Counted from the first letter of the stretch, positions 27,316 to 36,123 are shown. The stretch is DNA of 64,000 nucleotides from Streptomyces sp. Tu6071 (GCF_000213055.1 NZ_CM001165.1:1798001-1862000), one strand, 5' to 3'. Made by a program: numbers and translations. The notes: generated from the letters alone by a model not told the origin.

Positions 27316-29553
27316 TCATGTGACGGGCTCGCCTCCGACCGCACCCTCTCCGGACGGGGTCCCTCCCGCTCCGCTCCGTCCGACCGCACCCCCTCCGGAC
27401 AGGCCCTCGCCGGACGCCTCCCCTCCAGCCGCACCCCCTCCGGACAAACCCCCGTCAGACACTTCCCCTCCAGCCGCGCCCCCTTCCAGCGCACCGTCCC
27501 CCAGCCCGCCGGCCGCCGCCACCCGTGGCCGGAACGCGTCCCCGTGCAGCGGGTTCGCCACCATGCCGTCCACCGCCGCGTGGGGCCGCTCGGCGCGGTC
27601 CCGGTAGCCGTCGAGGTGGAGGCGGTTGCGGTTGAGGCAGAGCCGCTCGATCTCCGGGCCGAGCAGTTCGAAGAGCTCGAAGCGCTCCTTCAGCTCGGGA
27701 AAGCGCGCCTGATAGGCGAGGATCTCGGCACGTACCAGGTTCCAGAAGTCCTCGTCGTGGACGCCGAGCTGGGCGCGGCACAGCGGCGCCAGGTAGCGGA
27801 AGACGCCGACGAAGAGACCGGAATGGATGAACTGCGGGAGGAAGGCGGGGTCTTCCGCCAGCAGGATGTCGCGTACCTCCGCGGGCATGTCCTCGTGCTC
27901 GGGGAGCGTTCGCGCGCTGAGGTTGACGTCGTCGACGAAGTCCTTGACCGCGAGCCTCGTGGGGACGTCGCGCGCGTCGAAGACGACGATCGCGTTCTCG
28001 CCGTGCGGCGAGAAGACGGTGCCGTGGCGGTAGAGGAAGTGCAGGAGCGGCGGCAGCAGGGCGCCGAAGAGGCGCCGCAGCCAGTCGTGCGGCGCGAGGC
28101 CCGAGCGGGCGACGAGTTCGGCGACGAAGGCGCGGCCGTCGCGGTCCACGTGCAGGAGCGAGGCGAGGGTCCGCGCGCGTTCGTCCTCGTCGAGGAGCGG
28201 GGTGAGCGGTTCGCGCCAGATCGCGCCGAGGAGTTCCTTGTACTGGTACGGGACCTCGGGCAGCGCGTCGTAGAAGGGATGGCGCACGGCGACGGAGGCG
28301 ACCTCGCCGAGCAGGACGACGCGGCACTCCTCGCGCAGATAGGGGTCGCGGTCGCGTATCGACTGCACCCAGGCCGTGACGGCGGGCGCGGCGATCGTGC
28401 GGCGGGTAGGCAGTCCGCGCCACACGAGGGTGTTGAGGATGGAGAGCGGCAGTTTGACCGTGTGGCGCGCGGGGTCGTCCAGGTTGAGGAAGGTGCGGAT
28501 GGACTGCTGCGGCAGGCGGCGGGCGCCGTCCGAGGGCAGCGGTACGAGGTCGCCCGCGGCGACGCCCGCGGCGTGCAGGGGCAGCACGGTGCTGTCCCAC
28601 TGCCAGGGGTGCACCGGCAGGTAGAGGTAGTCCGCCGGGTCGAGGCCGCGCCCCGTCAAGACCGCGTCGAAGGACTCCCGCACGGCGGGGGCGAGTTCGG
28701 CGGCGTAGAGCTGCTCGGGCGTGTCGAGACCGGGGACGCCGCGGTAGGTGGCGAGGTGGGTGCGGACGGCGAGCCACGGCAGGCGGGCCTCGGCGCGGCC
28801 CTCCGGGGCCCAGCGCGCGGCGTCGGACGCGCTGAAGCCCAGGCGACCCTTGTTGAGGACGATCCAGGGATGCCCGGTCTGGTGCCCCTCCAGCTCCGCG
28901 TACCCGAGTTCGGCGAGGTCCGCGCTGGTCAGGGCGGTGTGGAGAAGGCGCGCGTCGGCGGCGAGCGTCGCGTTCAGCTCGCGCAGCAGGTGCCCGAGCG
29001 TCGCGCCGTCGAGGCCGAGGACGTGGCGGGCGCGGACGAGGAAGTCGAGCGGATCGGTGGCGGGGTACGGGCCGGTGGAAGCGCGGTCGTCGCCGGTGCG
29101 TTCGGCGCCCGACGTGTCCTCGACCCCTCTTGTGTCGAGGCGCAGGCTTCCGGGGTCGATCTCCCAGTGGCCGTAGGCGCTGCGGGCGGCGCGGAAGAGA
29201 AGCGCGGTCTCCCCCGCACTCTCGCCACCGCGTACCGCCCCGTCCGTTATCCTCCCGGCCCGCGACATCCCCTCCGGCCGCCCCAGCGGCAGCCGGTAGG
29301 CGCGGTGGTGGAAGGGGACGTCGGGCGACTCGGGGTCCTCGGGGCGGGGATCGAAGAGGCCCTCGTACGAGAATTCCGCGACCATCTTGGCGAGGAGCCG
29401 CTGCCCGGCCTCGCGCCACAGCTCGGGGGTCAGTTCGGCCGGGGCGAAGAGCCCGTACGGCGGGGGGCCTTCGGGGGCGGTGACAGGCGGGAGCACGGGC
29501 TCGGTGAGCTCGTCGGCGGTTGTCCGGGGACGCGGTGCGGGGAGGTTCTGCAC
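27316..29553 (-). CDS. NRPS-independent siderophore synthetase, IucA/IucC family (second in operon)
   Basis: A 745-residue ATP-dependent synthetase that joins a carboxylate to an amine or alcohol during siderophore assembly. Family motifs: GHQTGHPWIVLNKGRLGFSA (nucleotide-binding region), YLPVHPWQWD, RRLPQQSIRTFLNLDDP, HTVKLPLSILNT, YRHGTVFSPHGENAIVVF (catalytic loop) and LAVKDFVDDVNLS. The SPHGEN and QQSIRTF forms resemble DesD-like (type C) enzymes, which condense an already citrate- or dicarboxylate-bound precursor; that subtype call is inference. The C-terminus ends in a Gly-rich 15-residue repeat not expected in the family. The ATG at 29553 starts the last gene of the siderophore operon (order like rhbF). 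Confidence 0.9.
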   Translation of the reverse strand: MQNLPAPRPRTTADELTEPVLPPVTAPEGPPPYGLFAPAELTPELWREAGQRLLAKMVAEFSYEGLFDPRPEDPESPDVPFHHRAYRLPLGRPEGMSRAGRITDGAVRGGESAGETALLFRAARSAYGHWEIDPGSLRLDTRGVEDTSGAERTGDDRASTGPYPATDPLDFLVRARHVLGLDGATLGHLLRELNATLAADARLLHTALTSADLAELGYAELEGHQTGHPWIVLNKGRLGFSASDAARWAPEGRAEARLPWLAVRTHLATYRGVPGLDTPEQLYAAELAPAVRESFDAVLTGRGLDPADYLYLPVHPWQWDSTVLPLHAAGVAAGDLVPLPSDGARRLPQQSIRTFLNLDDPARHTVKLPLSILNTLVWRGLPTRRTIAAPAVTAWVQSIRDRDPYLREECRVVLLGEVASVAVRHPFYDALPEVPYQYKELLGAIWREPLTPLLDEDERARTLASLLHVDRDGRAFVAELVARSGLAPHDWLRRLFGALLPPLLHFLYRHGTVFSPHGENAIVVFDARDVPTRLAVKDFVDDVNLSARTLPEHEDMPAEVRDILLAEDPAFLPQFIHSGLFVGVFRYLAPLCRAQLGVHDEDFWNLVRAEILAYQARFPELKERFELFELLGPEIERLCLNRNRLHLDGYRDRAERPHAAVDGMVANPLHGDAFRPRVAAAGGLGDGALEGGAAGGEVSDGGLSGGGAAGGEASGEGLSGGGAVGRSGAGGTPSGEGAVGGEPVT
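27339..27500. repeat. 45-bp coding repeat in the siderophore synthetase tail
   Basis: Copies of a 45-bp unit start at 27339, 27384, 27429 and 27474 (CCGCACCC...CTCCGGA core). In the protein they give imperfect 15-residue GGAAGGE...GLSG units. The period keeps the frame, so copy number can vary without breaking the gene. Confidence 0.75.
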
Positions 29554-29635
29554 GAAGGGCTCCTTCGGTGGCGACCGGTGTGCGGACGTGCGGGTACGGC
29601 GGGAGGCGCACGCCCGCGCGGGAAGGGCGGCGGCG

Positions 29636-29662
29636 CGCGCGGGCCGTGACCGGGCCCGCGCG
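29636..29662 (-). terminator. Intra-operon GC hairpin
   Basis: CGCGCGGGCC and its complement form a 10-bp stem with a 7-base loop between the acyltransferase and the second synthetase. It might lower expression of the downstream synthetase or stabilise upstream mRNA. Confidence 0.5.
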
Positions 29663-29746
29663 GCGTGCCGGAGTGAGTGCGTACCGCTGCGGGGTACGAA
29701 GCCCCGCCGTGTGGGGACAGGCGGCAGGCGGCAGGGCGCGTGCGTG

Positions 29747-30436
29747 TCAGGCGGGAGGAGTCGGGGCTCGGTCCCTGATCATCAGGGCGGCGCGTTTGCC
29801 GGGCAGTTCCAGCTCGCGGTCCTTGCGGTAGCCGGCGCGCAGGAACGCGGCGACGGAGCGGACGTTGCGCACGTCCGGTTCGGCGAGGACGCGGGTGGCG
29901 CACGGGCGGTGCGCGAGGATCAGCGACGTGACGGCGCGCAGCAGCTCCGTACCGAGGCCCCTCCCCCGGTCCGTGCCGCCGCCGAGGAGCAGGTGGATGC
30001 CCACGTCGTACGGTCGCGCGGGGTAGTACGGGGTGAGGACGTCGTGATCGGCGCGGTAGATCTCCCAGTAGCTCATCGGCCGCCCGTCGAGCAGTCCGAG
30101 GCAGGGCACGCTGCGTCCGTCGCCGTCGGTCTGTGCGCGGACGTGGGCCTCGGTCACCTCGGGCGAGCCCGCGAGCTCCCAGAACGCCGCCACTTCGGGG
30201 TCGTTCATCCACCCCGCGATCAGGACGAGGTCGCGCGGCAGCGCGACAGGCCGCAGGCGGAAGAGGCCGTGCGGCGTGGGGACGGGCGCCCAGTCGCCGG
30301 GCGGGGCGTCGGTGGGCGGCGTCGCGCCTTCGGGGTACGGGCCAGGTCCTCCGGCCCCGGCTATGCCGGGGCCCGGCGCCTCGCTGTCGGCGGCGCCGGG
30401 CGCGGGCCCCGCGACGGGGGTGTCCGCTGTGGGCAT
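29747..30436 (-). CDS. Siderophore-type GNAT acyltransferase (AlcB/RhbD/IucB-like)
   Basis: A 229-residue acetyltransferase. After a 70-residue Pro/Gly/Ala-rich leader it shows the siderophore N-acyltransferase pattern: GLFRLRPVALPRDLVLIAGW, MNDPEVAAFWELAG, PMSYWEIYRADHDVL, YDVGIHLLLGG and RGRGLGTELLRAV, the last being the acetyl-CoA loop. In rhizobactin or aerobactin pathways such enzymes acylate an N-hydroxylated diamine; no hydroxylase is encoded here, so the acceptor is open. GAGGAG lies seven bases before the ATG at 30436. It sits between two synthetase genes on the same strand, like rhbD in rhbCD(E)F. Confidence 0.82.
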   Translation of the reverse strand: MPTADTPVAGPAPGAADSEAPGPGIAGAGGPGPYPEGATPPTDAPPGDWAPVPTPHGLFRLRPVALPRDLVLIAGWMNDPEVAAFWELAGSPEVTEAHVRAQTDGDGRSVPCLGLLDGRPMSYWEIYRADHDVLTPYYPARPYDVGIHLLLGGGTDRGRGLGTELLRAVTSLILAHRPCATRVLAEPDVRNVRSVAAFLRAGYRKDRELELPGKRAALMIRDRAPTPPA

Positions 30437-30564
30437 GGTGCACTCCTCGGTTCGAGGCGGTACGGGGACGGGCGCGGCGGTCCGCGTACGGGGCGGGCGG
30501 GGCGGTGCGGGTTCGGCGCGGGGGGGGTGCGGGGCCGACGGGTGAGGGCCGGCCCCGCGCGCGG

Positions 30565-32730
30565 TCAGCAGCTGTGGAGGGGGTTGCGGAAGCGTACGTA
30601 GACGGACTGGGTGTCGACGGGGCCGACGAGTTCGTCGAGTCCGTGCAGCCGCGTGAGCAGATTGGCCTTGCAGCGCAGGACCGGGGTGTCGAGCAGCAGG
30701 GCGGGCAGTCCGGAGCCGAGGGCTTCGGGGCCGTGCGCGGCGCCGGTGAGGAAGCCGCGCAGCGCGGCGAGCAGCAGGTGCTCGTCCGCGAGGCCCTGGG
30801 AGCCGAGGGCGCCGACGAGGCCGAGGACGTTGTTGATGGCGAGGTAGTAGGTGAAGCGCTCGTCCGTCACGTCGTCGGGGACGAACGTGTCGCTCTCGGT
30901 CCCGATGCCCGGCAGCCGTCGCTCCAGGGCCTCGCGGTGCGAGTCGCGGAAGTAGTAGCCCTGATTGTCCCGGTACCTGCCGCCGCTCGGCCAGCCCTCG
31001 GCGTCGAGCAGGACGACGGTGTTCTGCTGGTGCGCCTCCAGGGCGACGCCCGCGTGTCCGTCGAGCCACAGGATCGGGCGGACGACGCGCTCCAGGTAGC
31101 GCAGGAACCACTCGGTGGCGACGGTGCCGCGCGGCCTGCCGGTGCCCTGGGCGAGCCGGGTGATCAGCTCGCTGAGCCGGGAGCGCATGGGCTGCTGGGC
31201 CTGCGAGCCGTGCGCGAGGAGCCCGCTCGGCTGGGCGGGGTGCCCGCCGACCGGGGGCAGGGGGCGTGGCGAGACGAGCCCGGCGAGGCAGGCGGCGTCG
31301 GTCGCCGCGGGGAAGGGGTTGTGGCGGATCATGACGTCCACGCCGCGCAGCGGGTCGCCGTCCGGGCCGTCGACCGCGATCCACGCCGGGTCGCGCACGA
31401 TGTCGAAGCCGGGGTGGGCGGCGTGCCACTCGGCGCCGAGTCCGGTGCGGAGGAGGCGGTGGACCTCGACGCCGCGGTGGAGTTCTTTGCGGAGGTTCTC
31501 GCGGCGCGAGTTGGTGATGCGCAGACCGAGCGAGAGCTTGAGCATGGCCGGGGCCTCGGCGCGGTAGACGGTGCGCACCGACGAGGTGGGGGACCACGGT
31601 TCCCCGTGCGGGCCGAGCGGCGTGAGCAGCCCGGCGTCGACCAGCGCGCGCACCTCAGGGCGCTGCGCCAGGTCGCGAGCCTGCCAGGGGTGCAGGGGCA
31701 GCGCGACGGTGCCGGGCGGGAGGGTGAGTCCCGGGCCCGCGAGGCGCTCGGTGAGCTGTCCGGCCGAAACGGTCCTGCCGCGCTCGGTCCAGGCCGAGTC
31801 GGTGGCGAGGACGTCCTTGTGCACGGCCAGCCAGTGCAGCGGGAAGGCCCCGCGTAGCTCGGGCGAGTAGAGCCGGGCCTCCGCCTCGCTGAGTCCCTGC
31901 CTGCTCTTGGGCGTGGGATGGAGCGGGTGGCCGAGGAGGAGCGCCTGCTCGGCGGCGAGGAAGGGGGCGGGCGAGTCCTCGGCGTGGCGGCGGCGGAAGG
32001 AGAGGAAGACGGCGGTACGGCGTACCGAGTCCCTGACGCGTGCCACGAGGTCGTCGTCGGGAGCGGGCGGGGCCTGCCTCGGAACCGTGGGGGCGGGCTC
32101 GTCAGCGGCGGCGGGCGGTACGGAGGTGGCGCGCGCGGCGCCTGCGCTCCCGCCCTGGTCCGCACCGTCCGCCGTCGTCCCGGCGTATCCCGTACCGTCC
32201 GCCGCCGTCCCGAGGCGTCCCGGGCCGTCCGTCACCGTCCCCGCGCGGACCTCCGCGCTCAGCACCTCCGCGACCGTGGCCGCGTCCAGCGGCGCGGTGA
32301 GGCGCGGTGCCCTGCCCTGGCGGACGACGGCCCGGCGCGGGAAGGCGCCGCCGGGGTGGGCGGGGGCGGGGCCGTGGTGTTCGAGGCGGGGCAGGCCGAA
32401 GCGGTGCAGTCCGGCGGCGGACCAGTACCGCACCGGGACGACGAGCGTCGCCTCCTGGGCCGGCAGGGAGATGCGCAGCGGCCCGTGCTCCGCCGCGTCG
32501 ACGCCGGTCTCGCGCACCCAGCAGCGCAGCAGCGACTCCAGCGCCGCGGCCTCGGCGGCGGTCGGCACGTCGGGGTGTTCGAGGAGGTCGACCGCGGCGC
32601 CGTCGAGGTGTTCCGTGGGGGCGGCCGTGTGCTGCCGGGGGACGACACCGTCTTCGGGGCATGCCGAACTCGTACTTCCGGCCTCGGAGGCGAGGGGGTA
32701 CCGGCCGTCGGGTGCGGTGTTCGGATTCAC
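30565..32730 (-). CDS. NRPS-independent siderophore synthetase, IucA/IucC family (first in operon)
   Basis: A 721-residue IucA/IucC synthetase. Motifs: GHPLHPTPKSRQGLSEAEAR (conserved N-terminal loop), ALPLHPWQARDL, LKLSLGLRITNSRREN, VALEAHQQNTVVLL (active-site HQQN) and RDNQGYYF. The HPxHPxxKxRxG and HQQN forms are those of citrate-using type A enzymes such as IucA and RhbC; subtype is inference. An Ala/Gly/Thr-rich low-complexity insert lies around residues 165-220. The GTG at 32730 follows AAGGAAG. It lies 85 bp after the aminotransferase and 128 bp before the acyltransferase, in the position of rhbC. Confidence 0.9.
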   Translation of the reverse strand: MNPNTAPDGRYPLASEAGSTSSACPEDGVVPRQHTAAPTEHLDGAAVDLLEHPDVPTAAEAAALESLLRCWVRETGVDAAEHGPLRISLPAQEATLVVPVRYWSAAGLHRFGLPRLEHHGPAPAHPGGAFPRRAVVRQGRAPRLTAPLDAATVAEVLSAEVRAGTVTDGPGRLGTAADGTGYAGTTADGADQGGSAGAARATSVPPAAADEPAPTVPRQAPPAPDDDLVARVRDSVRRTAVFLSFRRRHAEDSPAPFLAAEQALLLGHPLHPTPKSRQGLSEAEARLYSPELRGAFPLHWLAVHKDVLATDSAWTERGRTVSAGQLTERLAGPGLTLPPGTVALPLHPWQARDLAQRPEVRALVDAGLLTPLGPHGEPWSPTSSVRTVYRAEAPAMLKLSLGLRITNSRRENLRKELHRGVEVHRLLRTGLGAEWHAAHPGFDIVRDPAWIAVDGPDGDPLRGVDVMIRHNPFPAATDAACLAGLVSPRPLPPVGGHPAQPSGLLAHGSQAQQPMRSRLSELITRLAQGTGRPRGTVATEWFLRYLERVVRPILWLDGHAGVALEAHQQNTVVLLDAEGWPSGGRYRDNQGYYFRDSHREALERRLPGIGTESDTFVPDDVTDERFTYYLAINNVLGLVGALGSQGLADEHLLLAALRGFLTGAAHGPEALGSGLPALLLDTPVLRCKANLLTRLHGLDELVGPVDTQSVYVRFRNPLHSC

Positions 32731-32815
32731 GGGCGCTTCCTTGAGGGACGTGATCGTGTGGCCCCGCGGCTGTGGGGACGGGGCCGGTGGGGGGACTGGC
32801 ACGCGGAGGGGCGGC

Positions 32816-34192
32816 TCAGACGGGTGGGGTGCGCGGCGCCCGTACGCGGGGATCGCGGTCCACGGCGTCGAGCGCGTCGGCGAAACGGTCCAGGACGGCG
32901 GTGGCCTGGTCGTCGGTGAGGGTGAGCGGGGGCAGCAGCCGGACCACGGCCGAGTGGCGGCCCCCCAGCTCCACGATGAGACCGCGGCGCAGGCACTCCC
33001 TGCGCACCGCCACGGCGCGCGCGGCATCGGCGGGCGGTGGCCCGTCCGACCCCGGCCTGGCAGCCTCCGGGTCGACGAGTTCGACGCCGAGCATGAGTCC
33101 GCGCCCGCGCACGTCGCCGATCCAGGCGTGGCGCGTCGCGAGGGAGCGCAGCGCGGAGAGCATCCGGGCGCCCAGGAGCCTGGCCCGCTCGGCGAGCCCG
33201 TTCTCGCGGACGTGGGCGAGGGTCGCGGCTCCGGCGGCCATCGCGAGCTGGTTGCCGCGGAAGGTCCCGGCGTGGGCGCCGGGTTCCCAGACGTCGAGAT
33301 CCTCGTGGTAGACGATGACGGCGAGCGGGAGGCTGCCGCCGATCGCCTTGGAGAGGACCATGACGTCGGGCACGACGCCCGCGTGGTCGACGGCCCAGAA
33401 GGCACCGGTGCGGCCGACGCCCGTCTGCACCTCGTCGGCGATGAGGGGCAGTCCGCGCGCGCGGGTGAGCGCGCGCATACGGCGCAGCCAGGCATCCGGG
33501 GCCGGGTGCACACCGCCCTCGCCCTGGACGGGCTCGACGATCATCCCGGCCGGCTCCGGTACGCCGGACTTGGGATCGTCAAGGTAGCTCTCGGCGAGCC
33601 GGGCACCGAGCGCGGCGCCCTCCTCGCCGCCCACCCCGAAGGGGCAGCGGTAGTCCTGCGGGTACGGAAGACGCAGGGTGTCCCGTACCGAGGTGGCGGC
33701 CGACGAGACGTCGAGCGCCCCGGCGGTCATGCCGTGGTAGGCGCCCGTGAAGCCGAGCACCGCCTGCCGGCCCGTGGCGCGCCGTACGAGCTTGAGCGCG
33801 GCCTCGACGGCGTCGGTGCCCGCGGGTCCGCAGAACTGGATACGGCCGCGGGCGGCCAGCTCACCGGGCAGGGTGCGGAACAGCTCGGTGACGAAGGCGT
33901 CCTTGACCGGGGTCGCGAGGTCCAGGACGTGCAGCGGAGCCTCGGAGTCGAGGACGTCCCTGATCGCCTGGAGGACCACGGGATGGTTGTGACCGAGGGC
34001 GAGGGTGCCCGCCCCGGAGAGACAGTCCAGGTACCTGCGGCCGTCCGCGCCCTCGATGGTCAGGCCCCTGGCCCGGACGGGGACGATAGGCAGGGCACGG
34101 GCATAGGTCCTCGCGGCCGACTCCCGCAGGGACTGCCTGCGCAGCACCCCTTCCTGCGTGGTCGTCGGTGCGATGGGCACGGACTCGGTCAC
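32816..34192 (-). CDS. Diaminobutyrate--2-oxoglutarate aminotransferase-like (RhbA/EctB type)
   Basis: A class III PLP aminotransferase of 458 residues. Conserved parts are YLDCLSGAGTLALGHNHP, CGPAGTDAVEAALKLVRRAT, TGAYHGMTAGAL, PVQGEGGVHPAPDAWLRRMR, ADEVQTGVGRTGAFWA and the PLP lysine in VLSKAIGGSLPLAV. This is the pattern of enzymes making L-2,4-diaminobutyrate from aspartate semialdehyde, as in rhizobactin (RhbA) and ectoine (EctB) synthesis. The GTG at 34192 overlaps the stop of a 38-codon ORF as GTGA, implying translational coupling; a TTG at 34198, nine bases after GGGAGGA, is the alternative. It heads the siderophore operon, with no decarboxylase gene after it. Confidence 0.88.
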   Translation of the reverse strand: MTESVPIAPTTTQEGVLRRQSLRESAARTYARALPIVPVRARGLTIEGADGRRYLDCLSGAGTLALGHNHPVVLQAIRDVLDSEAPLHVLDLATPVKDAFVTELFRTLPGELAARGRIQFCGPAGTDAVEAALKLVRRATGRQAVLGFTGAYHGMTAGALDVSSAATSVRDTLRLPYPQDYRCPFGVGGEEGAALGARLAESYLDDPKSGVPEPAGMIVEPVQGEGGVHPAPDAWLRRMRALTRARGLPLIADEVQTGVGRTGAFWAVDHAGVVPDVMVLSKAIGGSLPLAVIVYHEDLDVWEPGAHAGTFRGNQLAMAAGAATLAHVRENGLAERARLLGARMLSALRSLATRHAWIGDVRGRGLMLGVELVDPEAARPGSDGPPPADAARAVAVRRECLRRGLIVELGGRHSAVVRLLPPLTLTDDQATAVLDRFADALDAVDRDPRVRAPRTPPV

Positions 34193-34305
34193 GGCCAAGG
34201 CGGTAGGTCCTCCCGCGGTGCGAACGGCGTGTCGGGGCCGAGGGCGGGCATGCCGACGACCCCCGTACGTACCAACGACGCGGACCGCTCCGGATAACGG
34301 CTCAT
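34189..34305 (-). CDS. 38-codon small ORF coupled to the siderophore aminotransferase
   Basis: Starts at an ATG (34305) with AAGGA seven bases upstream, the best ribosome site in front of this operon. It encodes MSRYPERSASLVRTGVVGMP and 18 more residues (ending DLPPWP), with no signal, membrane helix or Cys/aromatic stall run. Its TGA overlaps the aminotransferase GTG by the GTGA arrangement. It could be a coupling leader, a regulatory peptide, or a precursor-like small protein; I do not recognise a family. Confidence 0.6.
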   Translation of the reverse strand: MSRYPERSASLVRTGVVGMPALGPDTPFAPREDLPPWP

Positions 34306-34515
34306 CCGAAGATCCTTGCCCGGCACGGCGAAGTCGGCCGGAAACCGACGATGCGACCGGAACGCGACTGCTGGGGCGGGGGGTTGGAGCTGAGACGCGG
34401 GAGCGAGGCCGGGGCTTCCCGCTGTGACCCAACTGTTGCCGCCGCGCGGCGGGCCTGTTGAGGCCCCGTCATAGTGTGGGAGCGGCAAGGTCCGGCACTT
34501 CCAGGGGGATTGAGC

Positions 34516-35733
34516 ATGCGCACCACACGGGCACGGACGGGGCGGGGGCTGCGTCGTGGCTCCTGGCCGGTGGCGGTCGGGGCCGCCCTGACCCTCACGC
34601 TGACGCTGACCGCCTGCGGTCCCGAGGACGACTCGGCGGGCGGCGACGACGGCGGAAAGCCCGTCGCCTCGGAGTCCTCGGCGGGTGAGCACAGGATCCG
34701 TATCCCGGACGGCGTACGGGACCGGCTCAAGGAGCACGGCATCGATCTCGGGAAGTGGGAGGACGGCGCCTGGCGCAAGTGGGACAAGGACACCTGGCTG
34801 CGCAAGGCCGAGGACTACGTCAATCCGATCATCGACGGCCTGTGGGACCCGGACCGGATGCGCCGGGCCGAGGACCCGCAGAAGAAGGTGGACGACGGCG
34901 ACCTCGCGGACGACCGGGGCGTGACCGACCCCGCACCCGCGCCGGTCGAGGCCGCCGCCGTGACCCCGCCGTACCACGACGCGCTGCCGGAGGCGGGGAA
35001 GGTCCTCTTCGACTCCCCCGAGGGCTCGATGGTCTGCTCGGCGACGGTCGTCGAGGACCCGGCCCACCCGGGGAAGTCCAACCTCGTGTGGACGGCGGGC
35101 CACTGCGTGCACGCCGGGCGGAAGGGCGGCTGGTACCGCAACATCGCCTTCGTGCCCGCGTACAACAACGCGGGGAAGCCGACCGCCGAGCTGGAGAAGG
35201 CGACGCGCGAGGAGATCGCTCCGTACGGGGTGTGGTGGAGCGACTGGGCGCAGACCTCGAAGGAGTGGATCGCGAGCGGCGGCCCCACCGGAGGTGCGGG
35301 GGCGCCCTACGACTTCGCCGTCCTGCACGTGACGCCGGAGAACGGCGGCGGGAAATCTCTGGAGGAGACCGTGGGCGGCGCGCTGCCCGTGGACTTCGCC
35401 GCGGCTTCGGCCGCGAAGACGCCTTCCTTGACGGCCTCCGGTTACCCGGCGGCACCGCCCTTCGACGGCCAGGCCCTGTACCAGTGCCCCGCGAAGCCGG
35501 GCCGCCTCTCGCTCGGCCCCGAGCAGCCGACGATGTACCGCATCGGCTGCACCATGACGGGCGGTGCCTCGGGCGGCGGCTGGGTCGGCAGGAACGCGGA
35601 CGGCGAGCCGGCGCTCGTCTCGAACACCTCGATCGGCCCGGTGAGGGGCGGCTGGCTCGCGGGCCCGCGCCTGGGCAAGGAAGCGGAGGACGTCTACCGC
35701 GCGGTGAGCGACAAGGCGGACAGCCTCTCCTGA
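34516..35733 (+). CDS. Lipoprotein trypsin-like serine peptidase
   Basis: A 405-residue secreted protein. The N-terminus has Arg residues, a hydrophobic core and the lipobox LTAC (Cys at about residue 35), so it is probably membrane-anchored outside the cell. The peptidase domain shows His in VWTAGHCVHAG, Asp in APYDFAVLHV and Ser in MTGGASGGGWVG, a complete chymotrypsin-like triad; the pair of Cys around CSATVV and GHC fits a disulfide. A charged linker (residues 36-150) precedes it. The ATG at 34516 follows AGGGGGAT. It is divergent from the siderophore operon and has its own repeat-rich 3' flank. Confidence 0.85.
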   Translation: MRTTRARTGRGLRRGSWPVAVGAALTLTLTLTACGPEDDSAGGDDGGKPVASESSAGEHRIRIPDGVRDRLKEHGIDLGKWEDGAWRKWDKDTWLRKAEDYVNPIIDGLWDPDRMRRAEDPQKKVDDGDLADDRGVTDPAPAPVEAAAVTPPYHDALPEAGKVLFDSPEGSMVCSATVVEDPAHPGKSNLVWTAGHCVHAGRKGGWYRNIAFVPAYNNAGKPTAELEKATREEIAPYGVWWSDWAQTSKEWIASGGPTGGAGAPYDFAVLHVTPENGGGKSLEETVGGALPVDFAAASAAKTPSLTASGYPAAPPFDGQALYQCPAKPGRLSLGPEQPTMYRIGCTMTGGASGGGWVGRNADGEPALVSNTSIGPVRGGWLAGPRLGKEAEDVYRAVSDKADSLS

Positions 35734-35752
35734 GGCGCGGCTGCGGGAGTCG

Positions 35753-35925
35753 GGGGTCGTACTGCCGCCGGACCGGCTACGGGAGTTGACGGACCGCCCC
35801 CGGACCGGCGGTACAGGCGTCGACGGGCCGCCGCCGGATCGGCGGTACGGGCGTCGACGGGCCGCCGCCGGATCGGCGGTACGGGCGTCGACGGACCGCC
35901 GCCGGATCGGCGATACGGGCGCCTG
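35753..35925. repeat. 34-bp tandem repeat array with internal palindromes
   Basis: Units begin at about 35753, 35787, 35821, 35855 and 35889, a strict 34-bp period. Each unit contains CCGCCG..CGGCGG inverted pairs and a shared GTCGACGG core. Because 34 is not a multiple of three and the array lies between two convergent genes, it is noncoding. It could fold into a row of hairpins that end transcription from the peptidase gene. Confidence 0.85.
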
Positions 35926-36041
35926 CCGAGCCGCCGCACCGCTCGCGCGACGGTGGCGCGACAGCGGGCAGCCGACCGTTCCCCCGTTACGGAACCGGCG
36001 GTACGGAGCCTGCCCGGCCACCGAGTCGCGCGCGCGACGCG

Positions 36042-36074
36042 AAGGGCCCGCACCCTCTCGGGGTGCGGGCCCTT
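36042..36074 (-). terminator. hflX terminator hairpin
   Basis: A perfect 14-bp stem (AAGGGCCCGCACCC and its complement) with a 5-base loop, 50 bp beyond the hflX stop. On the plus strand the stem is followed by a TTTT a few bases later, so it may also serve the convergent peptidase transcript. Confidence 0.85.
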
Positions 36075-36123
36075 GGCCGTTTTCGGCGTCTGTCGCGCTA
36101 CGGGCGGGGAGCCGCCCGCGGGC

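Noticed and set aside
34200..34515. Iron box (DmdR/IdeR-type TTAGGTTAGGCT-like) expected before the siderophore operon
   Set aside because: I looked for it and saw no credible match; iron control, if present, must use a diverged site or an unlinked mechanism.
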